DNA from: Mesostigma viride
Taxonomy: Eukaryota > Streptophyta > Mesostigmatophyceae > Mesostigmatales > Mesostigmataceae
NCBI GenBank assembly: GCA_009746045.1
Contig: RPFO01001034.1
Location: forward strand, 466,001 to 530,000
Length of the DNA stretch: 64,000 bases
Direction: 5' to 3'
Shown here: in pieces, positions 22,440 to 34,600 of the stretch
How the letters are laid out: each line of letters opens with the position of its first letter
How positions within the stretch are numbered: position 1 is the first letter of the stretch
Program-made: the position numbers and the translations under genes
The notes under the pieces: model-generated
Told to the model about the DNA's origin: nothing
What the model saw: only the letters and a program-made list of their open reading frames with translations
Databases searched by the model: none

Positions 22440-24950
22440 CCCCCCCAAAATTGAATACACATGTTTTGCACTCAATACCCATGCTGGCAATGCAAATGAT
22501 GATGGGGGACCATAAATATGACCCTTGGGCATGCATCCCACTACTTGTTGAGTTCAAGGCCCATCACAATACATGTGCATGGGTCTTATTGCACCCACAG
22601 TTTGCCGGATCGTTAGCCTGTCCTTTTAGCTAGCCGCGCCCGATTGCAGCTGTGGCATGCCTTTGGCATGAAGGAGACTGGGGGTCTCTGCCCTTTCTCC
22701 TGTAGTGCACACACAGGGATTAAAAGCACTTCGGTGCTCCGTGACTCCCCAACGGGAGCACGAGTTTAATTAATTAATTAATTAATACATGTGCAGGGAG
22801 CTAAATCTGGCAACGACACGTCCTACAAGCACGGATTGCCTAGGACAACCCCCCCCCACTTGTGTACCAAACACCATATTTTGACCAAATCCCCACCCAG
22901 ACCAAAGAGTGGAGCTAATTTGCAGCACCAAAATCGCACGTCTGGGCATACTTATGCAGTTTACCGAAAAATACGTCTTTTTTGTGACTAAAAAAAAAAA
23001 ATCAAATCAAATACGCATGGGTTGGGCCCAGGGAGATAAAATTAACTTCCACAGGGTGGGAATATCAATGGCACCAATTTTCAGCTCATTCTTACCACGT
23101 ATGTGAACAGTTATGTTCTTTTGTATGAAAAAAAAATGCACGAAAATACGGTTTTATGCCAAATGGCTGCACCAATCACAACCTTGCCCACCACCAAGTG
23201 GGGCAAACAAGGTGCCAGCAAGTTATTTATCATGCAAACTATCTTGGAATGAAAATTCAGGTCATTCTGAGCTAGACTGATGGCATAAACTAGTGTCCTC
23301 AACTGCCACCCCTCAACCCTAGTATAGACTGGCATGAGCTCAAACATAACCCTTTTCATCACCTGCCCACCACAAATCATCAGAATCCTAACATAGACGG
23401 CTGCCAATTGAGTTATACAAACAGCCACCAAATGCAGGATCAAGCTGAGCATGAGCCTTGAGTACTAGAGAGGTCATTCATAGCATGCAGCACCACACTA
23501 TGGTAGCATAGTTGGCAATCTTCATTGGTAATAACAGAAATGTTTAGAGGCCCAAGCAACGTTCAATAGCAACAGAAACATGTGGGATTAGATGGGTGAC
23601 TCGTACATGCTAGCCACAACCCACACCTCACCATGGTTGTAAACCATGCTCAACAATAAGGTGCATAAACAGCATGCTCATATACACGTGCTATGCTGAC
23701 TTAGAGTAGAGGATGATGCCTCAATCAAGTGAATCAACCAGCAATAATAACACAATGTTCTAACCCTGCAGGTTCACATCACCCCGTTCAAAAACCAACC
23801 AACAAAACAGAACTGTAAGCGCAAACACGAAATACAGCAAAGCCATAAGAGAAATGGCTTGCAGCCATCCTCATAAGCATGGCTAGCATCCTTGAGAGCA
23901 CATTGATTGTGATGCATAGTGGCTGTGATCCACAAATCTAAAGAGAACACACACGTAAGCATAGCTTACACATATACAAAGCATGGCCAGCAAGAGAAGT
24001 ATAGCCACCTTGTTTCCCAGCACGTTGAGACGCACGGTTCATATGCTCGCCAGCTTGTTGCATGCCGCCCTCGAGGCATGCCGGGGTACGTGTTGAATAT
24101 GCAATATAAGCACTCTGCCATCCAAATCCTTCCATATATCATTACATTAACGTAGCAGCTTACCTTGATATTACCCAATCCTAGACAGGATTTCAGAGCT
24201 TGCCACGCATAACGTAAGCGAATCGGTTGAAAGCTGCCGGAAAACTAGAGACGTGCATGCAGCAAGCGGCGAACAAAACAACGCACCCTTCCAGGAAACC
24301 GTGCTGAAAGCTTAGAATAAAGGGATTTCTAAACGCAATAGACTTCGGGGGTAACCACTGGATAATAGACGTACAATGGCATGCTATCTTTCCTGACAAG
24401 GCGCGCAAGAAATGCCAGCCACCCATGGACGGGTTGACAGCGCATAAAGCAGGACCTGGCGTTTTCTTTCCGAAAATGACGAGGAAAAGTAATAAAATAA
24501 AAGGTTCTTTAACATTTTCAATCTCCCCGTTAATGAACGTTGCTTTCTGCATCGATAGGGACTAAGAACCTTTGTAATTATCGCTGTAGGCATGTATTGC
24601 TGCTTATTCGTTGCGGCAAGATTTCCGGGCCAGACCCCCTCGCAAACGCGGATGAAAAATGGCATCGATCTCGTCAATAATGCATCTTCGGCTACGCAAG
24701 ATCATGATGAAACTTTGATTTGACGCATCTGCATAATTTTCTGCGGTCTCAGTATTGCCATATTACTGCATTTATTACCTAACGCACGTCGCCATGGCCA
24801 ACTTGGCGCAAGGGTTACGCGCATCGTGCACCACAATTTCACGTGCCGGGTACCGGCGCGAATTTTTTGGCGCGAACTAATTCCGGTCCGTCCAGGCCCC
24901 TTAACCACGTATGCCAAAACATCATTTATACTGTAGCGACGCGAACTAGT
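22440..24950. repeat. Long diverged repeat, related to 41530-43450
   Basis: Collinear, same-orientation similarity in patches: GGGGACCATAAATATGA with GGGCATGCATCCCAC (22505-22545), AAAAATACGTCTTTTTT (22968), CATTCTGAGCTAGAC, and a strong block at 24787-24895 (CACGTCGCCATGGCCA, GTGCACCAC, TACCGGCGCGAATTTTT, CCCCTTAA). It contains a SINE2 insertion. No protein was recognised in either copy, so this could be an old non-autonomous element or a segmental duplication. Confidence 0.6.
22579..22786 (+). mobile_element. SINE2, about 208 bp, with class A LINE tail
   Basis: Starts near TGGGTCTTATTGCACCCACAG, has a body with GGCATGCCTTTGGCATG and GGGGGTCTCTGCCCTTTCTC, then the LINE class A hairpin (GTGCTCC...GGGAGCAC) and TTAATTAATT. 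Flanked by ATACATGTGCA on both sides (about 22569-22579 and 22785-22795). Two further copies lie at 60107-60530. Confidence 0.82.
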
Positions 24951-26070
24951 AATGGCTGCCCAGCTAGATATGAGACAAAGAGTTTCATACATGAGCAGTT
25001 TTGGGACTTGACCTACAGAGCATGCCGTGGTAGGTGCAAGCCATTGATCAGTGCAGGTGAACTGCCACCAGATACGGGCGGCGCCGGCTGCTAAAAACAA
25101 TAAACGTGACGGAGCATAGTCTACGTCGCGTTCATGGTCTACGATAGGCAAACGATGCAAGAGTTCAACAAGAGCTTCAGTGAAATCAGTACAAAAGAAA
25201 CATGCTTCGGATTGTGAGAAAGTAATAGAAGACAAAAGACTCCCACTGGTATTTTTAGGCAGCCAACTTGTGTACGTTGGCGGAGACTGTGTATCTTTTG
25301 CTGAGTTTATTGAGATAAAGACAAGGACCGTTTGTCTGTCATATCATATTCATTGATTTGTGGTATGCATGCCCCGCTGTCTTACATTACCAGAGTGCCA
25401 TATTTGATATGTCACAAAGCCAACAGCTAATCTGCCACCCGATGTCATTCGAATCCCCGCTCCCGCTCCCGCTCAACACAGCACATGATTGCTTTAGTTG
25501 TCTCACTTCATATCCATGAGGCAACACGGCATATCAAGGAGACAACACGGCATATACTTGTCTCACTCAACATGATAGTACAACTGTGCCTGCTGGTTGC
25601 CTCACTTGGTCCCTTGATGAGCAGGCATGTGCAAACAACGTCATCCTAAACTGCACTAGTCCGCAATCTTATTGGAGAAGTGACCCCAGCTGTCACCCTC
25701 ACAAAGGTTCGTGGCCCTCCGGTCTGGCATCCGCAGAAAAGAAAGATACAGGTGCAGGGCACGGCTTGCATGCACACCATAAGAGTAGCTGTCCATGATG
25801 ACATCGGTACAAGGCCAGAGAGAGGCCTGTCTGGCGACAGCATACAGCCGGAGAGATCGGTAAAAAGTTGCAACAGCAACAAGTCAAACAAATCCCCCAC
25901 TCATCTCAACTTGCGAAGCAGAGGTCATTATTTCATCTTGCGGAAATAGCAAGAAATCGCATGCTCTGTGTAGTCAATCAAGGCCTCGTCCTAGGCCGCA
26001 AGTGAACAACCAATGACAAGCTTGGGACGACACCAGGAGCTATTCTAAGCCAACGTGGTACCTAATTACC
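24951..26070. other. No gene recognised; carries GTTGTCTC micro-insertions
   Basis: Non-coding stretch. GTTGTCTCACT-type motifs lie at about 25497 and 25557, and a 9-bp SINE1 micro-insertion at 25535-25543. Confidence 0.5.
25535..25543 (-). mobile_element. 9-bp SINE1-end micro-insertion, 12-bp target duplication
   Basis: CAAGGAGAC (reverse complement GTCTCCTTG) sits between two perfect copies of AACACGGCATAT (25523-25534 and 25544-25555). Confidence 0.7.
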
Positions 26071-26560
26071 ATGCACAATGATGGCTTCACACGGACGCCA
26101 CTCCATCATCGTGCAAGGCTATGCTTCTGCTTGTCCCGCAGCACGCTTGCCAGTGGCCATTGCCTGCCGGGCGGGGAACCAGCCCGCCCACAAGGGGCAA
26201 TAAGGCATCCGACCGCCAGTGCCACTCGTGCGACCTCTCCAGGTCCACAAGGCAGGAGAACCCCTTTTAAATTCTGTTGGTCTAGCACGCAGGCAACACC
26301 TAGAATGCAAGGGTTCAGGACTGTTGCCCGGAGCTTCTTAGCAAAATGTTGGAGAACGGGACTCGGCTTAGGTCGAATGCCAGCCAAGCCTCTTGACACC
26401 CGCTGCTGCCACGTGGACCTTTTGCCTGCTCAGCCGGACCAGCGTCGGGCAGTCGAAAGTTGCTCACGTGGCATCCCCGGAAGGCACTAGGCAGACATCA
26501 ATGTTGCACTCCTCAACAAGAACTTGGCCACCTGTGCTCACGTTGGCTGCGCCTTGCTTC
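26071..26560. other. 3' flank of prefoldin gene
   Basis: A 139-codon frame on the plus strand and a 97-codon frame on the minus strand overlap here. Neither resembles a known family. The region is 3' of the prefoldin gene and probably includes its 3' UTR. Confidence 0.4.
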
Positions 26561-26959
26561 TTACACAAGGACGCCCTGCTGCTGCGTTTTCTCGGCCTTC
26601 TGGCCATCGTTCTGCTGGCCTTCTCCCCTCACCCGGATTTTGTATTTGGACTGGAAGTCCGACAGTTCCTTTTTCTTCAACTCCAACTGTTCCCCGTACT
26701 TCTTCAGCACCTCTTCAATACGGTTCATGTTCTCGGTCACGGCGGGCAGGACCTCTCCCACTGTTCGCTCGACCAGTACGGCGCCGATAAGGCGATAGCA
26801 CTTTCGTTCCTTCTCCATCGGCCCCATGGCTGCAACCACGAGCTTATGTTCGTTGAACTGCGCGTCCAGGGTGTTCATTTTCGTCCAAAGCTGATTGAGC
26901 TCCGTTCGCAGCTGGGTGAACTTGGCAACGATGGCATCGGAATTCTCGGGCTCCGACAT
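26561..26959 (-). CDS. PFDN2: Prefoldin subunit 2, 132 aa, intronless
   Basis: Beta-type subunit of the hexameric prefoldin co-chaperone, which hands nascent actin and tubulin to the cytosolic chaperonin. The reading frame opens MSEPENSDAIVAKF and has the family pattern throughout: an N-terminal coiled-coil helix (LRTELNQLWTKMNTLDAQF), NEHKLVVAAM, the signature KCYRLIGAVLVERTVGEVLP, then a C-terminal helix (ENMNRIEEVLKKYGEQLELK) and the short IRVRGE segment with a GVLV end. The length fits the family (about 110-155 aa). The ATG at 26959 is preferred; the frame extends 4 codons upstream only to a TTG. Unlike its neighbours it has no introns. An intronless chaperone gene is not in itself evidence of retrocopying, and no poly-A tract was seen. 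Confidence 0.93.
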   Translation of the reverse strand: MSEPENSDAIVAKFTQLRTELNQLWTKMNTLDAQFNEHKLVVAAMGPMEKERKCYRLIGAVLVERTVGEVLPAVTENMNRIEEVLKKYGEQLELKKKELSDFQSKYKIRVRGEGQQNDGQKAEKTQQQGVLV

Positions 26960-29571
26960 CTTCAAATACAATCAAAGCAACGGCCTAAGCGCTGCCGTGC
27001 ATGTAACGCTGGTTGATGAGGTCGGCGACTGGTGCACGTGGAGCGGGTAGCCCACCGAACTAACCCAGCAGTGCGTGCATAAGTTGATCACCTGTACTGC
27101 GGCCTAAAAGGCTGTTGCGATGCAGGCCTGGGTGACTTGAAATCCTAGACCATTTACGTTAACAAAAGAAATTGTCCGCCCATCAATTTGATGAAAAAAT
27201 GCTAGTGTACACGTATTGCACTGCGTTCGTTTTGTACAGTATACATACGTACGTTAAATGTTCATGGCATTGGCATGAGGCATCGCGCCACAAAAGCGGC
27301 ACTGCGGGGTATAACCATTCGGGGCACCAGCAGGGGGTATCTAAGGGCCCTTCAGGTGGCCTGTAGCTCTAGGCGATACTGTACTGTAGTTTCTACTGTA
27401 CAGTATAGGCCGACTCTCGATCACGTGACACTATAATTGCCAGAGATAGTTAGTTTTCCGGTGAGATAGTTAGTTCATTGGCGTTACTGCAACCCGAAAC
27501 TCCGCAACTGCCAACCATTATCTATTTGGGTGAGTACATTGGGTTGTACACTCCCAAGAATCCGTTCGGGAATCCATAATCGGTCAAAGGCGCGCCAATA
27601 ATTGGCCGGTGCTATGCAGTTTAGACAGTTACTGGGTTACTGATGCTGTCATCATTAGGTAATCAAGCCACTGCGGAAGGCTCTGCTGACAGGCAGCTGC
27701 CCGGGAGGGCTATGAAATCCGTACTGGCCCCGCTGACTTCTCGGTGAACGGCCAGCCTCGCACAGGGGTTGTAGCTAGTAAGCGTAATCAATGACCGCTC
27801 ACCTGGCATTTTAGATCGCGTTGTCGGAAGGAAGCCAACTGCCAAGTCGGGCACATTTCAGCCCAACACCAATTTGGGGATAGATTGCCACGGAGCTATG
27901 GCTGCCTTCACCGCAACGAAAACCATGGGCCAAGCGGCACGCCAGAGCGTTTCTGGGCAGGAAAATCAGAAATTATCACTCCATTTAATGGAATGAGTGT
28001 TAAGGCGGTGATCGGGCCGCTTTTTTTTGACTCGCTGATTATCTTAATTTAGACAAATATCCCAAGTCAAATCTGGGCTAAAGTATTTTTAAACTGAAGG
28101 ACTTTATTGGAACTAAAGCCTGATAGCTGGGGATAGTATGTTATATTATAATATGTATATGGGGGGGCACTTGACAGCATGTTAAGCGTCATCTGCAACA
28201 TGTGGACGTGGGTGGCGCGGCAGTAATTTTATTTCCCCCATCTGCCTCAGGGAAATAGTGGAGTGTTTCTACTCTACACGTACTTAGCGCGGACGTATCG
28301 CGCCCGTCGTCTTATTTTGTAGTATATTTCACGAAGGTCGCGGAAGTCTGCAGGGCTGATTGCTGCAATTGCGAGGCTCTACGTGAATGCAGCCGGTAAG
28401 TACGAACTCAGGGAGGCGGGAGGCGGCTGATACTATCGCTTTTCCCATTGGTGTGCATCCTCACAAAGTGGCTTTCCGTCGCGGCCACTTTTCGCTCCAC
28501 CTCCCGCTAACCTTACTGCCTTTCATTCTCTTGCTACCCCAGACTAATGTGGAAATGTTTTGAACAGTTGTAGGCCTGGCTTAGCACCCCCCAAAAAAAC
28601 GTTCCGGTCAGGTAGCTACCGTATTCCCTGGGAATCGCAATCCCCAGATATACCGAATTTGGGCAGCCCACATATGATACCTGTTTTGCTTCTGGATAAA
28701 TTTGAAGTTGAGGCCAGCCATCACCACCTATCTGATCTGGCTCGTGGTACTTAGAGACTAGCTTACGGTTTGGAGCAATTTGATTCGACGGTCACGAATC
28801 TCAGCGGAGCTCTGCCATGGGCGGCCCTGACGTTTGAGGGGGGGATGAGCCACGTGTTGTTGCCATTAGCAGCGCTAGGTTTTGGCAGCATGGCTTCCCC
28901 AGACAGTTTGCCCCCTGGCTTCAGGGTGAGGGAGACTCTGCTTTTCATAGTTTTAAAAACTTTTCAGCTTGAAACTTGAAGGACCATTTTGAGAGGTGGT
29001 CTCTTCATGTCACAAGGTGTTACGTGGCGCATCATCTATACCACCCCTTCTTCTGTACCCAGTATAATTGGTCTTCTAATGCCGTGGTTTCACCGACACA
29101 CGCCCTCTCCTTCTACTCTCCCTCCTGCTTTGACTCCTCTCTCTGTGGCACCCCCTTCCTTCCCACCCCCACCCCCACCCCCACCCTCTTCCAACCATAT
29201 CTCTCTTCCCCGCCCCCCCCCTCCCCCCTTCTCTTTTCGTGTGCATGGCGGGGCATGCGCAGGGGTGTGGATTTGGTGGCTGCACCCCTGGGCATTGCGT
29301 GACAGATGCGTGTAGAGAATGGGAGGGTCCTGGTCTCCAACCAGTGCTGCACATTTCGCCCCGTCGACTACATTCAAGGTCGCCACCGGCTTCTAGATGA
29401 GGTGCGTTCATGCCATATCTCCTGCCGATGCTGCAAACGTCGCCCCGTCGACTATTTTCAAGGTTGCCACCGGTTGGTACATGAGGTGCCGCCTAGTAAA
29501 TGAGGTGAGTGCAGGCCACCTGATCCTCTGTGGTTTTTGGCAAATGCTGAATTTTTAATTGGCTCATTCTG
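26960..29571. other. No gene recognised
   Basis: Upstream of the prefoldin gene. Contains an imperfect hairpin (CTCCATTTAATGGAATGAG, 27980-27998) and C-rich low-complexity sequence at 29155-29235. Open frames are small and without domains. Confidence 0.45.
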
Positions 29572-30000
29572 AATGCCAGTGTCTCTAGTTGTGTGCGGCG
29601 GTGTGTGCCGAATGCCAGTGTCTCTAGTTGTGTGTGGCGGTGTGTGCCGAATGCCAGTGTCTCTAGTTGTGTGCGGCGGTGTGTGCCGAATGCCAGTGTC
29701 TCTAGTTGTGTGTGGCGGTGTGTGCCGAATGCCAGTGTCTCTAGTTGTGTGTGGCGGTGTGTGCCGAATGCCAGTGTCTCTAGTTGTGTGTGGCGGTGTG
29801 TGCCGAATGCCAGTGTCTCTAGTTGTGTGTGGCGGTGTGTGCCGAATGCCAGTGTCTCTAGTTGTGTGTGGCGGTGTGTGCCGAATGCCAGTGTCTCTAG
29901 TTGTGTGTGGCGGTGTGTGCCGAATGCCAGTGTCTCTAGTTGTGTGTGGCGGTGTGTGCCGAATGCCAGTGTCTCTAGTTGTGTGTGGCGGTGTGTGCCG
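29572..30000. repeat. 39-bp minisatellite, 11 copies
   Basis: Unit begins GAATGCCAGTGTCTCTAG and ends GGCGGTGTGTGCC, with one variable base (GTGTGCGG or GTGTGTGG). Because 39 is divisible by three, long frames stay open on both strands (13-residue periods such as MPVSLVVCGGVCR). I do not regard these as genes. Confidence 0.97.
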
Positions 30001-30321
30001 CACAGTGTTTACCAGTCGCATGCTCTTGTGGAGTTGGCCTGCTGGCAGTGCTAGGTAACATTTTCACCATCGTGCCTTTGCTTCCGGTCGCAGGGGTGTG
30101 ATCGCAAAGTAATTCCTTCTTGTCAAAGTATTCCTTCTTTTCAAATATGCTTGTTGCCGGTTAGGTGCTACAACGCTAGCAGGGATTTAGGGGTAGCTGT
30201 GCAGATGTTTGGGTGTGGGGGAGGGTCCGGAGGGAGGGCTGGCTTCCTTTCCCCACTGGTTAGCCTTTGCCAAGTGGGCATTGGCAGCAGTGTGATAACT
30301 GCAGCTGCACCTGATCATCAG

Positions 30322-30368
<47 letters not shown>

Positions 30369-30370
30369 CG

Positions 30371-30407
<37 letters not shown>

Positions 30408-30445
30408 GAGCACACACAAACGCGCTCCCACACACACACACGGAC
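30322..30445. repeat. CA/CG dinucleotide microsatellite
   Basis: Alternating purine-pyrimidine tract, mainly CA with a GCGCGCGCG core. It has Z-DNA potential. Confidence 0.95.
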
Positions 30446-30714
30446 CCATCAACCAACCCAACCAACCCTTAATGTTGAGTAAGCTGCAAGTCCGAGCTGT
30501 ATTTTTGCCACCACAGTCACTGCCGCTTATATCACTGCTTGCTCGCCGTCTGAAGCCTTTTGGTGGCTGCTGCCTCCTATCGCGCTGGATTGCCCTCCTC
30601 CTCTCCTGCTTAATTGCTGCTGTCTCCTGCCCTCTTACGTGGCAGGGCAAGCGACAGCAGGCACATTGCGTCACCCTGTGCACCCACCTGTGCTGTGGAT
30701 ACCAGCATTCCACC

Positions 30715-30885
30715 TCTCCTTTGTCGCCTCTCCTTGGTCGCCTCTCCTTTGTCGCCTCTCCTTTGTCGCCTCTCCTTTGTCGCCTCTCCTTTGTCGCCTC
30801 TCCTTTGTCGCCTCTCCTTGCGGCCTCGCCTTTGTCGCCTCGCCTTTGTCGCCTCTCGTTGCGGCCTCTCCCTGCGTTGCTTGCT
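30715..30885. repeat. 15-bp minisatellite (TTTGTCGCCTCTCCT)
   Basis: About 11 imperfect copies. Open frames across it are artefacts. Confidence 0.93.
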
Positions 30886-31004
30886 AATATTGTTTTGTGC
30901 TACTGACAAAATCTTTGGGGGGGGGGAAGTAGCAAATACTACAGTACTGTTGGTAATATGCCGGAAGTAATATAATGGAAGCATTGCCGCACGCTTTCGC
31001 TATG

Positions 31005-31238
31005 CCGAAGCTTTATTGCACCCACAGTTGCGCCCGCACCATGATGCGGAGAGAGCGCTCTGTGGCCTGCCCACTTAGGGCAGTGAGAGAAGCTAGGGCG
31101 CCCTCCCTCCCTCTCGCTGTGTACAGGGGATTGAAGGTTCCTTTATTGGTACTCACGTGACTCAGTCTACGTGATAGTTAATTAAATTATTTATTAATTA
31201 ATTGATTAATTTATTAATTCATTAGTTAATTAGGCGTG
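31005..31238 (+). mobile_element. SINE2-like element with a class C tail
   Basis: Starts TTTATTGCACCCACAG like SINE2 and has GGGGATTGAAGG near the end. It then continues with CTCACGTGACTCAGTC (class C hairpin arms) and a long TTAATTAATTT tail instead of the class A hairpin. The body between is too diverged to align by eye, so the relation to SINE2 rests on the head and the layout. Confidence 0.5.
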
Positions 31239-31675
31239 AGAGTGTCGTGCAGCAGTGTCCTTTCCTTGCCTGGGAGTTGGGTGTCCCACATCACCCTGTG
31301 CAAGGGCTTGCGCAACTTGTTTATAGTTTATTTAAAAACAATAATAAATTCTTTTTTTTTGTTTCTTTTTTTCCCTCGCTTCTTCTGCCGGAAATCTTTT
31401 GTTTCCTTCTCGGTTTTACAATGGCTTTTGAGTGTTGAGCGTTTTTTATGCCGCCTCACTTCGTGTTGCCTGCCAGCTTGTGTTTTGTTCTAACGCACGC
31501 AATGGCTTTTGCCTCTTGCCGTCATCCGCGTCTTTGTTCATGCGATTTGCTGGTTATGTGTCCTCAGAAATTTGATACTGACGCCAGCCACTTTTCATCG
31601 TAATTAAGCCGTTGGCGCTTCTGTGGAATCATTTACAAGAGGAGACAGCGCGGTCAATTGCTTCGCCAAGTCATC

Positions 31676-34600
31676 ATGAATCCTAGTAATGATGGGTATG
31701 TCTTTTTTTTCTTTTTGAAATTCAACTTTGACATGTTTCATGGTATATGCATAATAGTATGTTCAACTCATCGTGATTTGTGTTTCTTGTGCTCAGCGCA
31801 TCGTGATTTGTGTTTCTTGTGCTCAGCGCATCGTGGATCCTGATGCTGGACACGCCCTTTGTAATATGCACGTCCTTTGTCATGTGCGATATTGATAGGC
31901 TTCATGGCGCAAGCTTCAACCTTGTCAGGGAGCACCAAAACATTTTCTCTGCTCTAGGAAACCTCTTACCCTACCCATACGCCGGCTGCAGCACTACTGG
32001 TAGCCAGCTATCACCCTACCCATACGCCGGCTGCAGCACTACTGGCAGCCAGCCATCACCCGACCCATACGCCGGCTGCAGCACTACTGGCAGCCAGCTA
32101 TCACCCCACCCATACGCCGGCTGCAGCACTAGTGGCAGCCAGCTATCACCCCACCCATACGCCGGCTGCAGCACTAGTGGCAGCCAGCTATCACCCCACC
32201 CATACGCCGGCTGAATTTTTTGCTGCAGCCAGCAATCAGTTTCCACTTGTATCGTCCGTTTCTACTTGCCATGCCTCTTTCGTACCTTTCTCATCCTCAC
32301 CAATGCTATTATTTGTGCTTACATACCTCTTTCGTACCTTTCTCATCCTTACCCATGCTATTATTTGTGCTTGCATACCTCTTTCGTACCTTTCTCATCC
32401 TTCAGGTAAGGATGAATGAAAAAAAAAATAGCATGATGATGCTATTCTTTGTGCTTACATACCTCTCCATTCGATATCCTGTATGGGTGAATCCTCACAG
32501 AGCGGTGCCGTCGGTGGTGACGGGTAACCCCGTTTTGGGGTCCAATGTAGGCCCCCCGGGCAGCTCGCCGCTCAACCTAGGCCCCCTCGCGGTGCCGTTG
32601 GACAGAAACTCCACCTCTGTCTCCGACAGCACAACGCTCGGGACACCTGCCGTGTGGTCCCTGAGCCCTCCCCAGTCGGACCTGCGGGGTTTCCCCGACG
32701 GGGCGGCGCCTGCGTCCGCGATCTTGTACCCACCTGCGACGAGCCGGATGGTGGCGAATGACAGGATGTTGTTCGGACAGATCCCGGCGCCCACGTACGT
32801 TTGTGGTGGTTGCCTGTCTATACGTGTGTGTAGTTGTGTGAGATTGAAACTTGGCCATGTGAGAAACTATTGCTTAGTCATGGTTGCGTTGCGAAGCTGC
32901 AGAGCATGGAACCCACTGGTCACTATATCTGTTGGGCGGTTGCCTTGCAAATCCATGGCATGGAACCCACTGGTCACCATACTGGTCACTATATCTGTTG
33001 GGTGGTTGCCTTGCGAAGCCATGGCATGGAACCCACTGGTCACTATATCTGTTGGGCGGTTGCCTTGCGAAGAGGCACGCTGTTGCGTGTGCGTGCACCT
33101 GTACAAGCGAGGGGTATCCCTTTCGCTCGTGCCGGTCGCTTGGGAGTTGGGAGGACCCAGAATGAATTGGCAGTACCAATCCTGTATACCGTAACTCTCT
33201 TGGTTGTGCCCTACTCACAACATGGTAATTCTGTATACCGAAACTATCTTGGTTGTGCCCTACTCACAACATGGTAATTCTGTAACAGTACCAATCCTGT
33301 ATACCGTAACTATCTTGTATGTGCCCTACTCACAACATGGTAATTCTGTAACTACTGACCGTGCACGCTTAGGTAATGAAGCACATAGCCATGGGTTCAA
33401 TTGTTTGCTCTTTTTTACATGAATGTTTTAAGCTTGTGCTGTGCATGTTTGTTCTGTTTGTTTCTATACCATACGCACCATGCCCCCTCCACGAGCAGAT
33501 GCCTGTACCAACCATGCCCCCTCCGTGAGCAGATGCCCTTGCTGCTGGCATCCTGTACACATGCACGCGTCCTCTGTCGGGTCCTGCCCTTGCTGCTGGC
33601 ATCCTGTACACATGCACGCGTCCTCTGTCGGGTCCTGCCCTTGCTGCTGGCATCCTGTACACATGCACGCGTCCTCTATCGGGTCCTGCTAATCAATAGA
33701 GGGTGCCCTGTGCCCTATGTTATCCGCAGAACACACCTATTTCAGCAGGCATGTACTCATCTATGGGCATATTCTGTTCCTGCTACAGGCATTATACGAG
33801 CACATGCCCCATGCTATACGCGGAGCATGCCTATCTTAACACACTATGTTCTGTGTGCTATTCCTTTTTGTTGGTATTCCTGACTCGTTCCTCGTGCAGG
33901 TGCCCCATGCTATACGCGGAGCATGCCCAGAACGGCCGCCGCGTGGCCGTGGAAGCGCTGCCCTTTGAGTACTTGGATCTTGTAGTAGAGAACCATATAG
34001 TGACCTCCTTTGTAACCGTCAAGGCCGCCTGGCGCTACGGCGCCCACATCGGCGCGGGGCAGGAGGGATACCTGGGCAACACCCTGCTCGCGGTTCCGTT
34101 CCAAAAGGCAAGCTTTTGTTCCCCTTCAGCTTGGGTGGCTGTGTGTGTGCCTCAGTGGATGCCTTGGCATTTCCACCAGGTCGGCGCCCACCGTTTGCTT
34201 GGGTGGCCTGGTGTGTGCCTCTGTGGATGCCTTTTTCCACAAGGTCTCCTGCTTGGCTGCGGGTGCCTCTGCATCTCTGCCGAATGGCTGGCACTTTGCT
34301 TTCTTGCCCTCTCAGCGTCAGCTGCTGCCACTGCCACCACCAGCCCTGCCCTTGTCTGGAACATTCGTGGCAATAGATTGGTGGCAATAGATTGGTGGCA
34401 ATAGATTGGTGGCAGTAGATTGGTGGCAATAGATTGGTGGCAATAGATTGGTGGCAATAGATTGGGGGCAATAGATTGGTGGCAATAGATTGTGGCAATA
34501 CGTGAATGGCATATTTTCACCCATGCTGCCATCGCCACCACCACACAAGGACAGTGGCACATCCTGTGCCATTGCTAAGGCAACTGCCTCCTACACAGTG

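Noticed and set aside
27975..28035. Hairpin followed by T-run as a rho-independent terminator
   Set aside because: Such terminators belong to bacteria. The stem is short and no gene ends here.
29572..30000. CRISPR array
   Set aside because: The units are contiguous with no unique spacers, and the genome is eukaryotic.
29458..30058. 150-190 codon frames with 13-residue repeats
   Set aside because: Translation of the 39-bp minisatellite in several frames and both strands. No start context or flanking exon.
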